A stretch of 64,000 nucleotides of DNA from Algicola sp. (GCA_018222915.1 JAAEZI010000015.1:1-64000), one strand, 5' to 3'. Counted from the stretch's first letter, positions 8,845 to 18,813 are shown. Program-made: numbers and translations. Notes: generated by a model not told the origin, from the letters alone.

Positions 8845-9909
8845 TAAAGTATTTACATTATTAAGGTCTTCAAATGCCTTTTTTAACCGTTCAACAAATG
8901 CATTTTCCCCTTTTCTCAGCCATACTCTTGGATCGTAGTACTTCTTGTTAGGCACATCATCACCATCAGGATTACCAATTTGTTTTTTAAGATAGGCTTC
9001 GTTTTCACCCATATAATCGCGAACACCACTCATGAATGCATATTGCATGTCTGTATCAATATTCATTTTGATAACACCATAACCAATGGCCTCTCTAATT
9101 TCCTCAACTGTAGAACCAGAACCACCATGAAAAACAAAATCAATGTGATTATGAGGTAGATTGTGCTTTTTTGATAAATATTCTTGTGAGTTTTTAAGAA
9201 TTTTCGGTGTCAGTTTTACATTGCCAGGTTTGTAAACACCGTGTACGTTACCAAAGGCAGCAGCAATGGTGAACTGATCACTTACTTTTATGAGTTCTTC
9301 ATACGCATAAGCTACTTCTTCTGGTTGTGTGTATAATTTAGAATCATCCACATCTGTATTATCTACACCATCTTCTTCACCACCTGTTATACCTAATTCT
9401 ATTTCCAGAGTCATGCCCATTTTACTCATGCGCTCTAGGTAGGTCTTACATATTTCGATATTTTCCTCTAATGGTTCTTCAGATAAATCAATCATATGAG
9501 AACTGTATAGGGATTTTCCTGTTTCCTTAAAATGTTGTTCACTGGCATCCAATAACCCATCGATCCATGGCAGTAATTTCTTTGCGCAGTGATCCGTATG
9601 TAATATGACAGGCACACCATAAGCTTCTGCCATCAAGTGAACGTGTTTAGCTCCAGCGATTGATCCAGCGATTGCCGCTTTTTGGTCTTCATTACTAAGG
9701 CCTTTTCCAGCATTGAATTGCGCACCACCATTAGAAAATTGAATGATGACTGGTGCATTTAATGCTTTGGCTGTTTCAAGTACGCCGTTGATAGTGTTGG
9801 AACCTATAACATTGACCGCTGGAAGCGCGAAGCCTTTGTCTTTCGCTAATTTAAAAATCTCTTGAACTTCCTTTCCTGTTGCAACGCCTGCTTTTATGTT
9901 GTGACTCAT
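8842..9909 (-). CDS. fbaA: Fructose-bisphosphate aldolase, class II
   Basis: A zinc-dependent aldolase of glycolysis and gluconeogenesis. The 355 residues match class II A-type enzymes. The metal and active-site motif HTDHCAKKLLPW is seen near residues 105-116, followed by SSHMIDLSEEPLEEN, GITGGEEDGVD, and the phosphate-binding FHGGSGS and NIDTDMQ segments. It lies upstream of accD on the same strand; a promoter box at the junction suggests at least partly separate transcription. A -7 box lies upstream at 9936-9943. Confidence 0.97.
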   Translation of the reverse strand: MSHNIKAGVATGKEVQEIFKLAKDKGFALPAVNVIGSNTINGVLETAKALNAPVIIQFSNGGAQFNAGKGLSNEDQKAAIAGSIAGAKHVHLMAEAYGVPVILHTDHCAKKLLPWIDGLLDASEQHFKETGKSLYSSHMIDLSEEPLEENIEICKTYLERMSKMGMTLEIELGITGGEEDGVDNTDVDDSKLYTQPEEVAYAYEELIKVSDQFTIAAAFGNVHGVYKPGNVKLTPKILKNSQEYLSKKHNLPHNHIDFVFHGGSGSTVEEIREAIGYGVIKMNIDTDMQYAFMSGVRDYMGENEAYLKKQIGNPDGDDVPNKKYYDPRVWLRKGENAFVERLKKAFEDLNNVNTL

Positions 9910-9935
9910 GTGTTTTTGGTTGAATAATTAAAAAT

Positions 9936-9943
9936 CAAAAATA
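9936..9943 (-). promoter_or_regulatory. -7 box upstream of fbaA
   Basis: TATTTTTG on the minus strand, 27 bases before the fbaA start; fits TAnnTTTG. The -33 element is not clear. Confidence 0.4.
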
Positions 9944-10033
9944 AAGAAAATTTGACTAATATCTTAGGTTTTTTGAGACTTTGAAGTAGCTAGAGTTAGC
10001 GCAAACGATATCGTGAGGACCGTCTTTATAACT

Positions 10034-12598
10034 TTAAAAAGGATAGTTAACACCAATATTATAGACGGCTTTGCTAAAGTTGTAATCCTTAAACCAACGT
10101 TCGCCTAATTCTCTTGACGGATCATAGGTTTTAAAGCCAATATCACCTCTTAAGACAAAGAATCCGAAATCATATCTAATACCGAAACCAGTCCCGACGG
10201 CCATATCTCTTAAAGAGCTAAATCCATCAAACGTGGCTCGGTCATCCTCAACATTATCAAACACATTCCAGATGTTACCTGCATCTACGAAAACAGCACC
10301 ATTGAACCGACCAAGAATATTAAATCGCTGTTCAGCACTTAAGGTAATTTTAAGGTTAGCTTCATTAAATTCGTTGGTAGTTAAAGAACTTCCAGGTCCG
10401 AGATTATAGGCTGTCCAGGCACGAATGTCGTTTGGTCCTCCAGCAAAGAAACTTTCGGCAAAAGGGATACTATTAGAATTTCCGTAGGGAATAGCGATAC
10501 CAAAATAAGTGCGTATGGCAAACTCATTATTTCTGCCTAAATCCCAATGTTTTACATAATCGACTTCCGTTTTTGCATACTGCGAAAATGGCACGCCGAA
10601 CATCTCATAACGACCATCTGCGTTACGGGATAAGTTGAAAACACTGGATAAATTAGAGAGTAAATTGCCCGCCAATTCTAATCGCAATCTCAAAATTGAG
10701 AAGTCATTGTCAAATAAATTCTCACGTCTATTCTTTATATAATTAAAGCTTGATGAAAAAATCAAGTTGTCCTCAGTAAGACGGTCCTTTCGCTGTTTGA
10801 TATTATTAACGGTGATATAATTATCATCATTTGGTGTAAGGGATGTGTTGTTATTTAGAACATCATTGATAAAAGCATCTGCTGGAGAAAACGGATTGGA
10901 CAGACTAGAATTATTTAGTGTTTCGTTATTACCAATATAGGCAATGTCTCTAGCTATGGAATTCAACCTATCGAAAGACGTCGTATAAACGCCAAAATAG
11001 TTATTGGTGTTAAGGTTTTTTACAAACTGAACATTAAATAAATCTAAATTATTAGTCACTTTCGTAGAAGGATACCAATTATAATTAACGGTTCCTGTAA
11101 ATGCTTGTTTATCTAATCCAATGTTACGCTGACTGGTCGCATTTAAACTAATACGCGTACTTGGCGACATGTACTTTGGAATGATTTTATCAGTATTAAA
11201 AGGCAGAAAAAAGCGTGGAATTTTCAAGTTTAAATTTCCACCAAGTTCGTTGATGTCGAAAAATTGATCTTTGCTATTGGAGGCATCCTTTGAAGAACCA
11301 ATGGCTCCTAAAGCGGATATTTCCAAAGTTTCAGCGCCTCTAAAAATGTTCCGAATAACCAAACCTGTACTAAAGGCAAAACCAATGGTTTGAATATTAC
11401 TTTGAGACACTTCGAAACTACTAGTGAGCTCGAATTTTTTCTTCGGAACCAAAAATATATTAGCTGTAAGTGTCGAATCTGCTTCATTTTCGACGTATTC
11501 AATTCTGGGATATCTGAAGGCTTGTAATTCACTTAAATATCGGTACGTTCGTGTTCTGTCTAAATCTCTAAAGACTTCATTCTTATTGATAAAAACAGCA
11601 TCTGTAATTGCTTTGGGTCTGTATTTAAACTTGTCAAAACTGTATAAGTGATAATCTTTAAATTGTATGGAATCGGTGATGACGTCATTTCGATTTTCAT
11701 TTTTGAAATCAGTAAAAATATTGACATCTTTTATTTTATAAATCTTAAAAGGGACTCTTGTAATGGAGTCTTCGACCCGAATGGCTCTATCTGCGATGAG
11801 CAAATCAGTGTTAATTTTTTTGTTGGTATCAATGGTGTCTAAATCGAACGTGATGTAGTCTTGTCCAAAATGATAATAGCCAGAATTACGCAAAGAAGCT
11901 GTTAGTCGGTCGCGTTCTTCTGAATAATTAGCTTCATCATATTGTTGTCCTTTTTTAATTACAGAACCACGCTTTAATCGTTGGCGATATAATGAATCCA
12001 TACTTGGCGTTTTTATAAACGCCTTTATGGAATCTAAAATATAGGGATCTCCAGTAGTAACCTTGTAAGTGACATTCGCCCTCTGACTGCTGTCCTTTTC
12101 AGTTTCAAAAGAGGTTTCTACATTAAACCAACCTTTACTGAAGTAGTACTTTTTTAAGGCATTGGCTGTTTTTTCTGCGCGCTTTTCATCGTAGATGACT
12201 GGAGCTTCTCCTGTTTTTTTTAACCAGGTATTGAATTTTTTTCTAGACTGCAACTCACGATAAAATTGTTTCTTAGACAGAAGTTTTGTTTTCCAAGCGA
12301 CTTTCCGAGGATTATCCAGAACTTTCGCTTGTAATATCGAGTCAATGTTGGGTCTTGCAAGGTTATAAATATGGATACGTAATGGCACGCCTAAAAGTTT
12401 GCCATTGGGTTTTTGGTAGATGAGGTTATTAACTGTTTCGGTATTGGTCTTTTTATCATTTACCAAAACGGTATTATCAACCAAAAGGTGCTCATCTTCA
12501 CCAATCCGTTTCATGACATTACACGAAAACATCGTGCATAGCAAACCGCAAAATAATATCTTGGATAAACGTATTTTCAAAAAAGAAGATGTTAGCAT
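10034..12598 (-). CDS. tamL: TamL-like Omp85 lipoprotein (outer-membrane assembly)
   Basis: An 854-residue Omp85-family barrel with lipidated N-terminus. The signal peptide ends in lipobox MFSC with Cys near residue 26. POTRA-like repeats fill the N-terminal half (for example GDPYILDSIK), and the C-terminal ~400 residues form a D15-type barrel with RAWTAYNLGPGS resembling the barrel's inward loop and a last strand ending NIGVNYPF. In Bacteroidota the TamA role is taken by the lipoprotein TamL, which works with TamB; that matches this architecture. No tamB is adjacent. A TAAATTTG box lies just upstream. Confidence 0.88.
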   Translation of the reverse strand: MLTSSFLKIRLSKILFCGLLCTMFSCNVMKRIGEDEHLLVDNTVLVNDKKTNTETVNNLIYQKPNGKLLGVPLRIHIYNLARPNIDSILQAKVLDNPRKVAWKTKLLSKKQFYRELQSRKKFNTWLKKTGEAPVIYDEKRAEKTANALKKYYFSKGWFNVETSFETEKDSSQRANVTYKVTTGDPYILDSIKAFIKTPSMDSLYRQRLKRGSVIKKGQQYDEANYSEERDRLTASLRNSGYYHFGQDYITFDLDTIDTNKKINTDLLIADRAIRVEDSITRVPFKIYKIKDVNIFTDFKNENRNDVITDSIQFKDYHLYSFDKFKYRPKAITDAVFINKNEVFRDLDRTRTYRYLSELQAFRYPRIEYVENEADSTLTANIFLVPKKKFELTSSFEVSQSNIQTIGFAFSTGLVIRNIFRGAETLEISALGAIGSSKDASNSKDQFFDINELGGNLNLKIPRFFLPFNTDKIIPKYMSPSTRISLNATSQRNIGLDKQAFTGTVNYNWYPSTKVTNNLDLFNVQFVKNLNTNNYFGVYTTSFDRLNSIARDIAYIGNNETLNNSSLSNPFSPADAFINDVLNNNTSLTPNDDNYITVNNIKQRKDRLTEDNLIFSSSFNYIKNRRENLFDNDFSILRLRLELAGNLLSNLSSVFNLSRNADGRYEMFGVPFSQYAKTEVDYVKHWDLGRNNEFAIRTYFGIAIPYGNSNSIPFAESFFAGGPNDIRAWTAYNLGPGSSLTTNEFNEANLKITLSAEQRFNILGRFNGAVFVDAGNIWNVFDNVEDDRATFDGFSSLRDMAVGTGFGIRYDFGFFVLRGDIGFKTYDPSRELGERWFKDYNFSKAVYNIGVNYPF

Positions 12599-12610
12599 TT
12601 AAGTTATGAC

Positions 12611-12618
12611 CAAATTTA
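12611..12618 (-). promoter_or_regulatory. -7 box upstream of tamL
   Basis: TAAATTTG on the minus strand, 13 bases before the tamL start, implying a very short leader. Confidence 0.5.
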
Positions 12619-12711
12619 CGGTTTTATTGTCTTGTTATCATAACAAATAATAGACCAAAAAAGTATTACTTTGTATTTTAGGCTCTAGAACACAAAATTA
12701 AATACATTTTA

Positions 12712-13425
12712 ATGCTTACAAAGAACCATATTAAATTAATTGCAAGTCTCCATCAAAAAAAATACAGGCAACAACATGGGCTCTTTGTTGTTGAGGGCGT
12801 AAAAGGCGTTCAGGAGTTTTTAAATTCGCATTATGAATTGTTTCATTTGTTTGCAACAGCGCCTATTTTTGATGCTAAAACCATTGAGATTTCGGATAAA
12901 GAACTGAATAAAATAAGTCAGTTAAAATCACCTAATAAAGCCCTTGCGGTCTTTAGAATTCCTCAGCAAAAAATGATGACTCCTCGAGGATTGGTATTAG
13001 CCTTGGATGATGTACGTGATCCTGGAAACTTAGGAACCATCATAAGACTTTGTGATTGGTTTGGAATTGAGAATTTGGTTTGCAGTAAGGCAACCGTTGA
13101 TTGTTATAATACCAAAGTTGTTCAGGCTACCATGGGTTCTTTAACACGCGTGTCTATTCAGTATGTCGATTTAGAACATTATTTGAAGTCAGCTTCGATA
13201 CCAGTCTTTGGAACTTTTATGGATGGTGATAGTATTTACTCGGAAGAACTACCTACCGAGGGCATTGTCATTATGGGTAATGAGGCCAATGGTATTTCAG
13301 ACGCTATTGCCAAATTAGTCACTAAAAAATTGCGCATTCCGAGATTTGGAAGGCTTCAAGCTACAGAGAGTTTAAATGTCGCTACCGCTACAGCCATCGT
13401 GTTGAGCGAATTTAAAAGATCGTAA
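12712..13425 (+). CDS. TrmH/SpoU-family RNA methyltransferase
   Basis: A 237-residue SPOUT enzyme that 2'-O-methylates RNA. An N-terminal substrate-binding part begins with KNHIKLIASLHQKKYR and contains GLFVVEGVK. The C-terminal knotted domain has all three SpoU motifs: LDDVRDPGNLGTIIR, IVIMGNEANGIS and LRIPRFGRLQATESLNVATAT. It could modify 23S rRNA or tRNA; the target cannot be told from sequence alone. It is divergent from tamL, and 12 bases from the end of the convergent porT. Confidence 0.92.
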   Translation: MLTKNHIKLIASLHQKKYRQQHGLFVVEGVKGVQEFLNSHYELFHLFATAPIFDAKTIEISDKELNKISQLKSPNKALAVFRIPQQKMMTPRGLVLALDDVRDPGNLGTIIRLCDWFGIENLVCSKATVDCYNTKVVQATMGSLTRVSIQYVDLEHYLKSASIPVFGTFMDGDSIYSEELPTEGIVIMGNEANGISDAIAKLVTKKLRIPRFGRLQATESLNVATATAIVLSEFKRS

Positions 13426-13437
13426 AGGATAAATAGT

Positions 13438-14151
13438 TTACTGAAACGTAAAATTTAAGAAAATTCCGCGTGTTTTTAAGGTGGTAATGTTGCTGGTCCA
13501 AGGACTGTTTGGATCTTCATCACGAACCAGTTCATCGTTAAGTGCAAAAACACCGCGAATAGAAGGTGTGAATTTAAACCATTGGTTGTAGAAATCTACA
13601 CCAACACCCAACTCATAGAATAGCACATTCTTTTTAGTTCTAAATTGGCCAGCAGCATTATCATCAGGATTTTCTTGATTACTGGACAAGTTGAGCGCCA
13701 TTGAAAACCCTCCTATAATGAAAGGTTTAAAATTGTTCAGTCGTTTTGTCGAGACTTTGAGTAAAAGCGGAAAATGAACATAAGTCGATTTCACCTCGCG
13801 CATCAAATCTGCATTTGTAAAGTCAATACCATTAAAATAGCTTGGGTCATATAACAAGGTTCTCGTGGTTATAAAGAGTCCTGGTTCAAATCTGAGATCA
13901 AAATGTTCATGAAGGCGAAGATTTGAAATCAATCCTACACTAAAGCCCATATTGGTTTCAACCAAGATATCTTTTTTGTCTTGTTCGTAATTGAACTGAT
14001 AGTCGTAATTATTCAAGCCAAGATAAAAACCCCAAGACACTCTTTTTTTGTCAAAGTTCTCAATGTTTTTAATTTTTTCTTTGCTAAATAATTGAGCACT
14101 AACGCCTTGTGTGGCCAAAATTAAGGTTAAAACGATCAGTATTTTTCTCAT
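13438..14151 (-). CDS. porT: Type IX secretion / gliding protein PorT (SprT)
   Basis: A 237-residue outer-membrane beta-barrel protein with signal peptide (cleavage near VSA-QLF). It has the pattern I know from flavobacterial SprT/PorT: QLFSKEKIKN..NFDKK, the SWGFYLGLN strand, LMREVKSTYVHFPLLLK, NNFKPFIIGG and the C-terminal RGIFLNFTFQ. PorT is needed for type IX secretion and gliding motility in this phylum. Position next to the menaquinone methyltransferase gene is also typical. Both genes run on the minus strand with 32 bases between them, so they may be co-transcribed. Confidence 0.9.
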   Translation of the reverse strand: MRKILIVLTLILATQGVSAQLFSKEKIKNIENFDKKRVSWGFYLGLNNYDYQFNYEQDKKDILVETNMGFSVGLISNLRLHEHFDLRFEPGLFITTRTLLYDPSYFNGIDFTNADLMREVKSTYVHFPLLLKVSTKRLNNFKPFIIGGFSMALNLSSNQENPDDNAAGQFRTKKNVLFYELGVGVDFYNQWFKFTPSIRGVFALNDELVRDEDPNSPWTSNITTLKTRGIFLNFTFQ

Positions 14152-14183
14152 AAATATTACGATAATGACGTATCAAGTATGTT

Positions 14184-14915
14184 TTAAGCTTTAGATGCTG
14201 TGTAAATGGTGGCAACACCCAAAGTTTGTGGTTTGTCTTGCACGTTAATAAACCCAATTTTACGTAAAATATTGTTTAAAACCTCGCCATAAGGAAAAAC
14301 AGATGCAGATTCACTCAAATAAGCATAAGCAGATCGGTCTTTAGAGAAGAGTCTCCCAATGGTTGGTAAAATGTATTTTGAATAAGCTTTGTAGCCTTGT
14401 TTGAATGGGGTTTTAGTAGGTACAGACGTTTCTAATATCACAAATATACCGTTGGGTTTCAAGACTCTTAAAATTTCAGCGAGGCCCTTTTCCAGATGTT
14501 CAAAATTACGAACACCAAAAGCTACAGTTATGGCATCAAAGCTATTGTCTTCAAAGGGTAAGTTTTCAGAATCACCGATCACCATTTCAATTAAATGACC
14601 CAATTCTTTTTGCTTAATTTTTTGTCGACCAACTTCTAACATGCCATCGCTAATATCCAAGCCTACAATTTCTTTAGCACTCGTTTTTGTTAAACTTATG
14701 GCCAAATCTCCTGTTCCAGTAGCAATATCCAAAATACGTTCTGGTTGGGTTTCAGAAACTATCGCAACAACCTTATTGCGCCATTTTATGTCAATTCCAA
14801 AAGAAATTACACGATTGAGACCATCGTATTCTTTTGAAATATTATCAAACATTTTAGTGACCTGTTGCTTTTTATTCAACTCACTATCCTTATAAGGCGT
14901 AACTTTTGAGGACAT
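14184..14915 (-). CDS. ubiE: Demethylmenaquinone methyltransferase
   Basis: A class I SAM methyltransferase making menaquinone from demethylmenaquinone (also called MenG). The ATG at 14915 gives 243 residues ([12 protein letters not shown]...); a TTG 15 bases upstream is less likely. Seen motifs are [26 protein letters not shown], the SAM site [12 protein letters not shown], and the [11 protein letters not shown] signature. Only menaquinone is expected in Bacteroidota. Upstream of porT on the same strand. Confidence 0.95.
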   Translation of the reverse strand: MSSKVTPYKDSELNKKQQVTKMFDNISKEYDGLNRVISFGIDIKWRNKVVAIVSETQPERILDIATGTGDLAISLTKTSAKEIVGLDISDGMLEVGRQKIKQKELGHLIEMVIGDSENLPFEDNSFDAITVAFGVRNFEHLEKGLAEILRVLKPNGIFVILETSVPTKTPFKQGYKAYSKYILPTIGRLFSKDRSAYAYLSESASVFPYGEVLNNILRKIGFINVQDKPQTLGVATIYTASKA

Positions 14916-15004
14916 TATTTTTTTTTGCAAATATACTTAAAACTAATAGCTTTAAATAATTTGTGACTTACTTTTAAGAGCATAGTATTCACATAATAAT
15001 GTGC

Positions 15005-15012
15005 TATATTTG
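15005..15012 (+). promoter_or_regulatory. -7 box upstream of trkA
   Basis: TATATTTG, 25 bases before the trkA start; fits TAnnTTTG. No clear -33 TTG at normal spacing. Confidence 0.5.
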
Positions 15013-15037
15013 TATGTTTTTTTGAATAAACAGACGG

Positions 15038-16387
15038 ATGAAAATTATAATTGCAGGTGCAGGAGAAGTTGGGTTTCATTTAGCAAAATTATTGTCTTAT
15101 GAATCACAAGAGATTACATTAATAGATATCGATAAAAATAATCTGGCTTATGCGAGTGATCATTTGGATATCAGAGTCATCAAAGGTGATGTGACATCCA
15201 TTGCGATTTTGAATGAAGCACGAATTAATAATTCCGATTTATTTATAGCTGTAACGTCTTCAGAAACCACCAATATTACGGCTTGTGTGCTGGCAAAACA
15301 GTTAGGTGCGAAGCAAACCATTGCCAGAATTTCAAATTCTGAATTTCTAGATGAAAAGGATGAAGTTGGATTTACCAAATTTGGTATTGATGAATTAATC
15401 TCACCAGAAATCCTCGCAGCGGCTGAAATAGAATTACTCCTCAATCAATATGGCTTTAATGATAGTTATGAATTTGAAGAAGGAGCCTTAACCATGTTGA
15501 GTTTAAGGTTATCAAGAACGGCAAGTTTTGTTGGTAAAACGGTCAAGGAAGCTGCTCAAGTGTTTCCAGAATTGCATTTTGTTCCTATTGCGATTCAACG
15601 TTTTGGAACACAATATACGATTATTCCAAGAGGTGATACTGAATTCAAAGAAGGTGACAAAGTGGTGTTTATCACTTCAAAAGGTGGAGACGATGAACTC
15701 TTCCAACTTTCGGGAAAAGTGAGAACGGAACTCAAGAATATCATGATTCTTGGTGGTAGTAAAATTGGTTACAAGACAGCAAGAGATCTATGTCACGGTA
15801 AATTTAATGTCAAGCTCATTGAAAGTGACAAGGAAACGGCCTTCGAATGTGCCGATGATTTGCCAAATGCCTTGGTTATAAATGGTGATGGTAGAAATGT
15901 AGAGTTGCTGGAAGAAGAGAATATTGGTAATATGGATGCTTTTATCTCTGTTACGGGAAATTCTGAAACCAATATCATGTCTTGTCTCGTAGCCAAATCG
16001 AAAGGTGTTAAAAAAACGATTGCCTTAGTTGAAAATATGGATTATTATCAACTGTCTCAATCTATTGGTATTGACACACTGATTAATAAGAAACTTTTGG
16101 CAGCCAACAATATTTTTCGTTACATAAGACGCGGTGAAGTATTAGCGATGACCAAGTTGAGTAATATGAATGCCGAATTGTTGGAGTTTGAGGTAAATTC
16201 AAAGTCAAAAATTACTGAAAATGTTATCAAAGATCTCGATTTTCCGCGATCAGCCATCATTGGAGGTGTTATACGAGACGAAATAGGCATCATTCCTTTA
16301 GGAGATTTTCAAATTCAAATTGGGGATAAGGTCGTTGTCTGTTGCTTACCAAGATCCATTACTAAGGTTGAAAAATTCTTTTTCTAA
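15038..16387 (+). CDS. trkA: Trk potassium uptake regulatory subunit TrkA
   Basis: Cytoplasmic NAD(H)-binding gate of the Trk K+ channel. The 449 residues are the usual duplicated RCK layout: first Rossmann half from MKIIIAGAGEVG with TrkA_C near 140-225, second half from IMILGGSKIG near 233 and a second TrkA_C at the C-terminus. The Asp that ends strand 2 in the first half (LIDIDKNN) fits NAD binding. It is followed 10 bases later by trkH, so the two form an operon. Confidence 0.96.
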   Translation: MKIIIAGAGEVGFHLAKLLSYESQEITLIDIDKNNLAYASDHLDIRVIKGDVTSIAILNEARINNSDLFIAVTSSETTNITACVLAKQLGAKQTIARISNSEFLDEKDEVGFTKFGIDELISPEILAAAEIELLLNQYGFNDSYEFEEGALTMLSLRLSRTASFVGKTVKEAAQVFPELHFVPIAIQRFGTQYTIIPRGDTEFKEGDKVVFITSKGGDDELFQLSGKVRTELKNIMILGGSKIGYKTARDLCHGKFNVKLIESDKETAFECADDLPNALVINGDGRNVELLEEENIGNMDAFISVTGNSETNIMSCLVAKSKGVKKTIALVENMDYYQLSQSIGIDTLINKKLLAANNIFRYIRRGEVLAMTKLSNMNAELLEFEVNSKSKITENVIKDLDFPRSAIIGGVIRDEIGIIPLGDFQIQIGDKVVVCCLPRSITKVEKFFF

Positions 16388-16397
16388 TTTTTAATTA

Positions 16398-17891
16398 ATG
16401 AAGCTCAATTACAGAATCATTTTTCACTTTTTCGGGTTACTGTGTTTATTCAATGGCGGGTTTATGTTATTGTCTACGATTATTAGCCTTGTGTACAAGG
16501 ACGGTGTGACCATAGAACTAATGGGAGCAGGTTTGATTGTACTTCTGATGGGTGTCATCGCAATGTACTTGACGAAAAACCATAAGAAGGAATTGAGCAA
16601 AAGAGATGGTTACATCGTTGTGGCTTTTGGTTGGATTGTTATGGCCTTAACTGGCACATTACCCTATTTAATAACGGGTGCTATTCCTAGCTTTACAAAT
16701 GCCTTTTTTGAGACCATGTCTGGTTATACGACCACAGGCGCTAGTATTTTAAATGATATAGAGTCTATTCCTAAAGGTGTTTTATTTTGGAGAAGTATGA
16801 CACATTGGATAGGAGGTATGGGAATTATTGTATTAGCCATTGCCATTCTTCCATTGTTAGGAATAGGAGGGATGCAATTGTTTGCTGCAGAGGCTCCAGG
16901 ACCTAATGCAGATAAACTCCATCCAAGAATTACGGATACTGCGAAACGATTATGGCTGATTTATTTCGGATATACAGCGGCTGAAACTATTTTACTCCAA
17001 GTGGCAGGAATGACATTCTTTGATGCTATTAATCATTCCCTTTGCACCTTATCTACAGGAGGTTTTTCAACAAAAAATGCCAGTGTAGCTTATTGGAATG
17101 GTCAACCAATCATTCAATATATTATCATTGTTTTCATGTTTTTGGCTGGAACAAATTTCGTATTGAGCTACTTTGCCTTTAAGGGTAAGGTTCAAAAAGC
17201 CATTCGTGATGAAGAATTCAAACTCTATTTTAAGTTTATTTTCCTGTTTACAGTCATCGCATCATTGATTATTTATTTCCGCGCAGATTTTGGAATTTCC
17301 TCAATAGATCATCCTATGGTTTGGGGAAAAGCGGAAGCATCCATTAGGCACGCCTTATTTCAAGTAATTGCCATTATAACCACCACAGGTTTTGTAACTG
17401 CAGACTATACCTTATGGACTCCATTTTTAGTAGTGTTTTTCTTTGGACTCATGTTTTTAGGTGGTTCAGCTGGAAGTACATCTGGAGGTGTCAAAGTGGT
17501 GAGGCACATGATTATGATAAAGAATGGCTTTTTAGAATTTAAACGTGCACTGCATCCCAATGCGATTTTACCAGTTCGTTACAATAAAAAAGCGGTTAAT
17601 GGTGAAATTGTATTTAACATACTAGGTTTTTTCATTTTGTATATGTTATCGTTTATCGTTGGAGCATTGGTGTTTTCTATGTTTCAAATAGATTTTGAAT
17701 CGGCCGTAGGATTATCGGCATCAAGCCTAGGGAATGTAGGTCCTGCGCTTGGGAATTATGGACCAGTTAATAATTATGCGGAATTACCTGCTTTGGGTAA
17801 ATGGTGGGCTTCTTTTTTAATGCTTATTGGACGATTGGAGTTGTTCACGGTCCTTATTTTATTGACTCCTTTTTTCTGGAGAAACCGATAA
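16398..17891 (+). CDS. trkH: Trk potassium transporter membrane subunit TrkH
   Basis: K+-conducting membrane subunit of Trk. The 497 residues hold about ten hydrophobic segments arranged as repeated M1-P-M2 units. Selectivity-filter-like segments are seen: TTTGASI, STGGFST, TTTGFVT and, in the last repeat, SSLGNVGPA. The intramembrane SAGSTSGGVKVVR segment is also conserved. It works with TrkA immediately upstream. No terminator was seen after it; two small membrane-protein genes follow on the same strand. Confidence 0.96.
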   Translation: MKLNYRIIFHFFGLLCLFNGGFMLLSTIISLVYKDGVTIELMGAGLIVLLMGVIAMYLTKNHKKELSKRDGYIVVAFGWIVMALTGTLPYLITGAIPSFTNAFFETMSGYTTTGASILNDIESIPKGVLFWRSMTHWIGGMGIIVLAIAILPLLGIGGMQLFAAEAPGPNADKLHPRITDTAKRLWLIYFGYTAAETILLQVAGMTFFDAINHSLCTLSTGGFSTKNASVAYWNGQPIIQYIIIVFMFLAGTNFVLSYFAFKGKVQKAIRDEEFKLYFKFIFLFTVIASLIIYFRADFGISSIDHPMVWGKAEASIRHALFQVIAIITTTGFVTADYTLWTPFLVVFFFGLMFLGGSAGSTSGGVKVVRHMIMIKNGFLEFKRALHPNAILPVRYNKKAVNGEIVFNILGFFILYMLSFIVGALVFSMFQIDFESAVGLSASSLGNVGPALGNYGPVNNYAELPALGKWWASFLMLIGRLELFTVLILLTPFFWRNR

Positions 17892-17996
17892 ATTTTCAAA
17901 ATAATTTAGAAATAAATGTTGATTGGAACTATTAATATTTATAAGTGTTTCCCGTGTTTTGTATTGATATTAAACGATTTATGAATGAATCGCTTT

Positions 17997-18014
17997 GTAA
18001 CATTTTTATGTTAC
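17997..18014 (+). repeat. 7-bp inverted repeat in the leader of a small membrane protein gene
   Basis: GTAACAT and ATGTTAC with a TTTT loop, 38 bases upstream of the start at 18052. No T-tract follows, so it is not a standard terminator; it could be an operator or an RNA hairpin. Confidence 0.35.
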
Positions 18015-18051
18015 CTGCGTCTTATTTGTATAATCAATAACTTTATCAATC

Positions 18052-18306
18052 ATGGAATTAGTATTAACATCACAAAAATTAGAACCTTCCCCCGAACGTA
18101 AATCAACGACGCCTTTTGTTAGACCTGAAGGCTTGTTAAATTCAAACTATAAGTCTGTCGTTAAGTGTAATTTACAACACACGAATGCATCTTCTATTTT
18201 CGGTGTGAAGCAATTAATAAAAAGCAGACAATATAAGATTACTTCAAGTATTGAAACCGTATTAAAGCTTTCTGTTTTTGTTACGGTATTAGCCTTTATT
18301 ATCTAA
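18052..18306 (+). CDS. Small membrane protein, unknown
   Basis: An 84-residue reading frame with a polar N-terminal two thirds (PSPERKSTTPFVRPEG) and one hydrophobic C-terminal segment (about 68-84, LKLSVFVTVLAFII) that ends at the stop codon. This is the layout of a tail-anchored inner-membrane protein. I do not recognise a family. It lies 160 bases after trkH; nothing shows that they act together. Coding status is likely but not certain. Confidence 0.55.
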   Translation: MELVLTSQKLEPSPERKSTTPFVRPEGLLNSNYKSVVKCNLQHTNASSIFGVKQLIKSRQYKITSSIETVLKLSVFVTVLAFII

Positions 18307-18540
18307 GTAAACATGTCTGATTGCCTTAACGGGTAAGATTGCAATAAACTAAGACTATGAACTTTCTCTAGTAATGATGTCAACGGCTGTGGTATTCTAA
18401 ATCATACCTTATGCCATACTTTAGGCAATCAAGGATATTTTGGTCTTCGATGTTATTAGGTTTTAAAAGTAATTCGAGACAATTTAAATACTGAAAAGTG
18501 TCATAGCTAATGGCGTTAAGTTTATCTAAAATCAATAATT

Positions 18541-18811
18541 ATGCCTCTTGGAGAATCAATGATTAGCTCTTTTGAAGAGTAACAAAAGCATCATGCTTGA
18601 TAAAACATCAAGGTTTAGGAAAACACTTGGTGGCTACAATAAAAAAAAGAAATCAAGCTTTGATTTTCCAGATGCCAAACCAGATTTGTTGGTACACATC
18701 AGACAACGTGCAAAAAAAGATCATACCAAGAGACTAATGGTTGTTATCTTTCTTTTTGTCACAATTGCTGTAGGTGTGGGATTTTTATTGAAACATTTTA
18801 ATGTTATCTAA
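18541..18811 (+). pseudogene. Small membrane protein with apparent one-base frameshift
   Basis: Two overlapping frames appear to make one protein. From the ATG at 18541 the frame reads MPLGESMISS and stops at 18580. The next frame continues LKSNKSIMLDKTSRFRKTLGGY, then a basic stretch, an FDFPDAKPD segment and one C-terminal membrane helix. Removing one T from the TTTT run at 18570-18573 joins them into a protein of about 89 residues. Without it, translation could start at the ATG at 18593 (72 residues). A true frameshift, a sequencing slip or use of the downstream start are all possible. The function is unknown. Confidence 0.55.
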
Positions 18812-18813
18812 AT

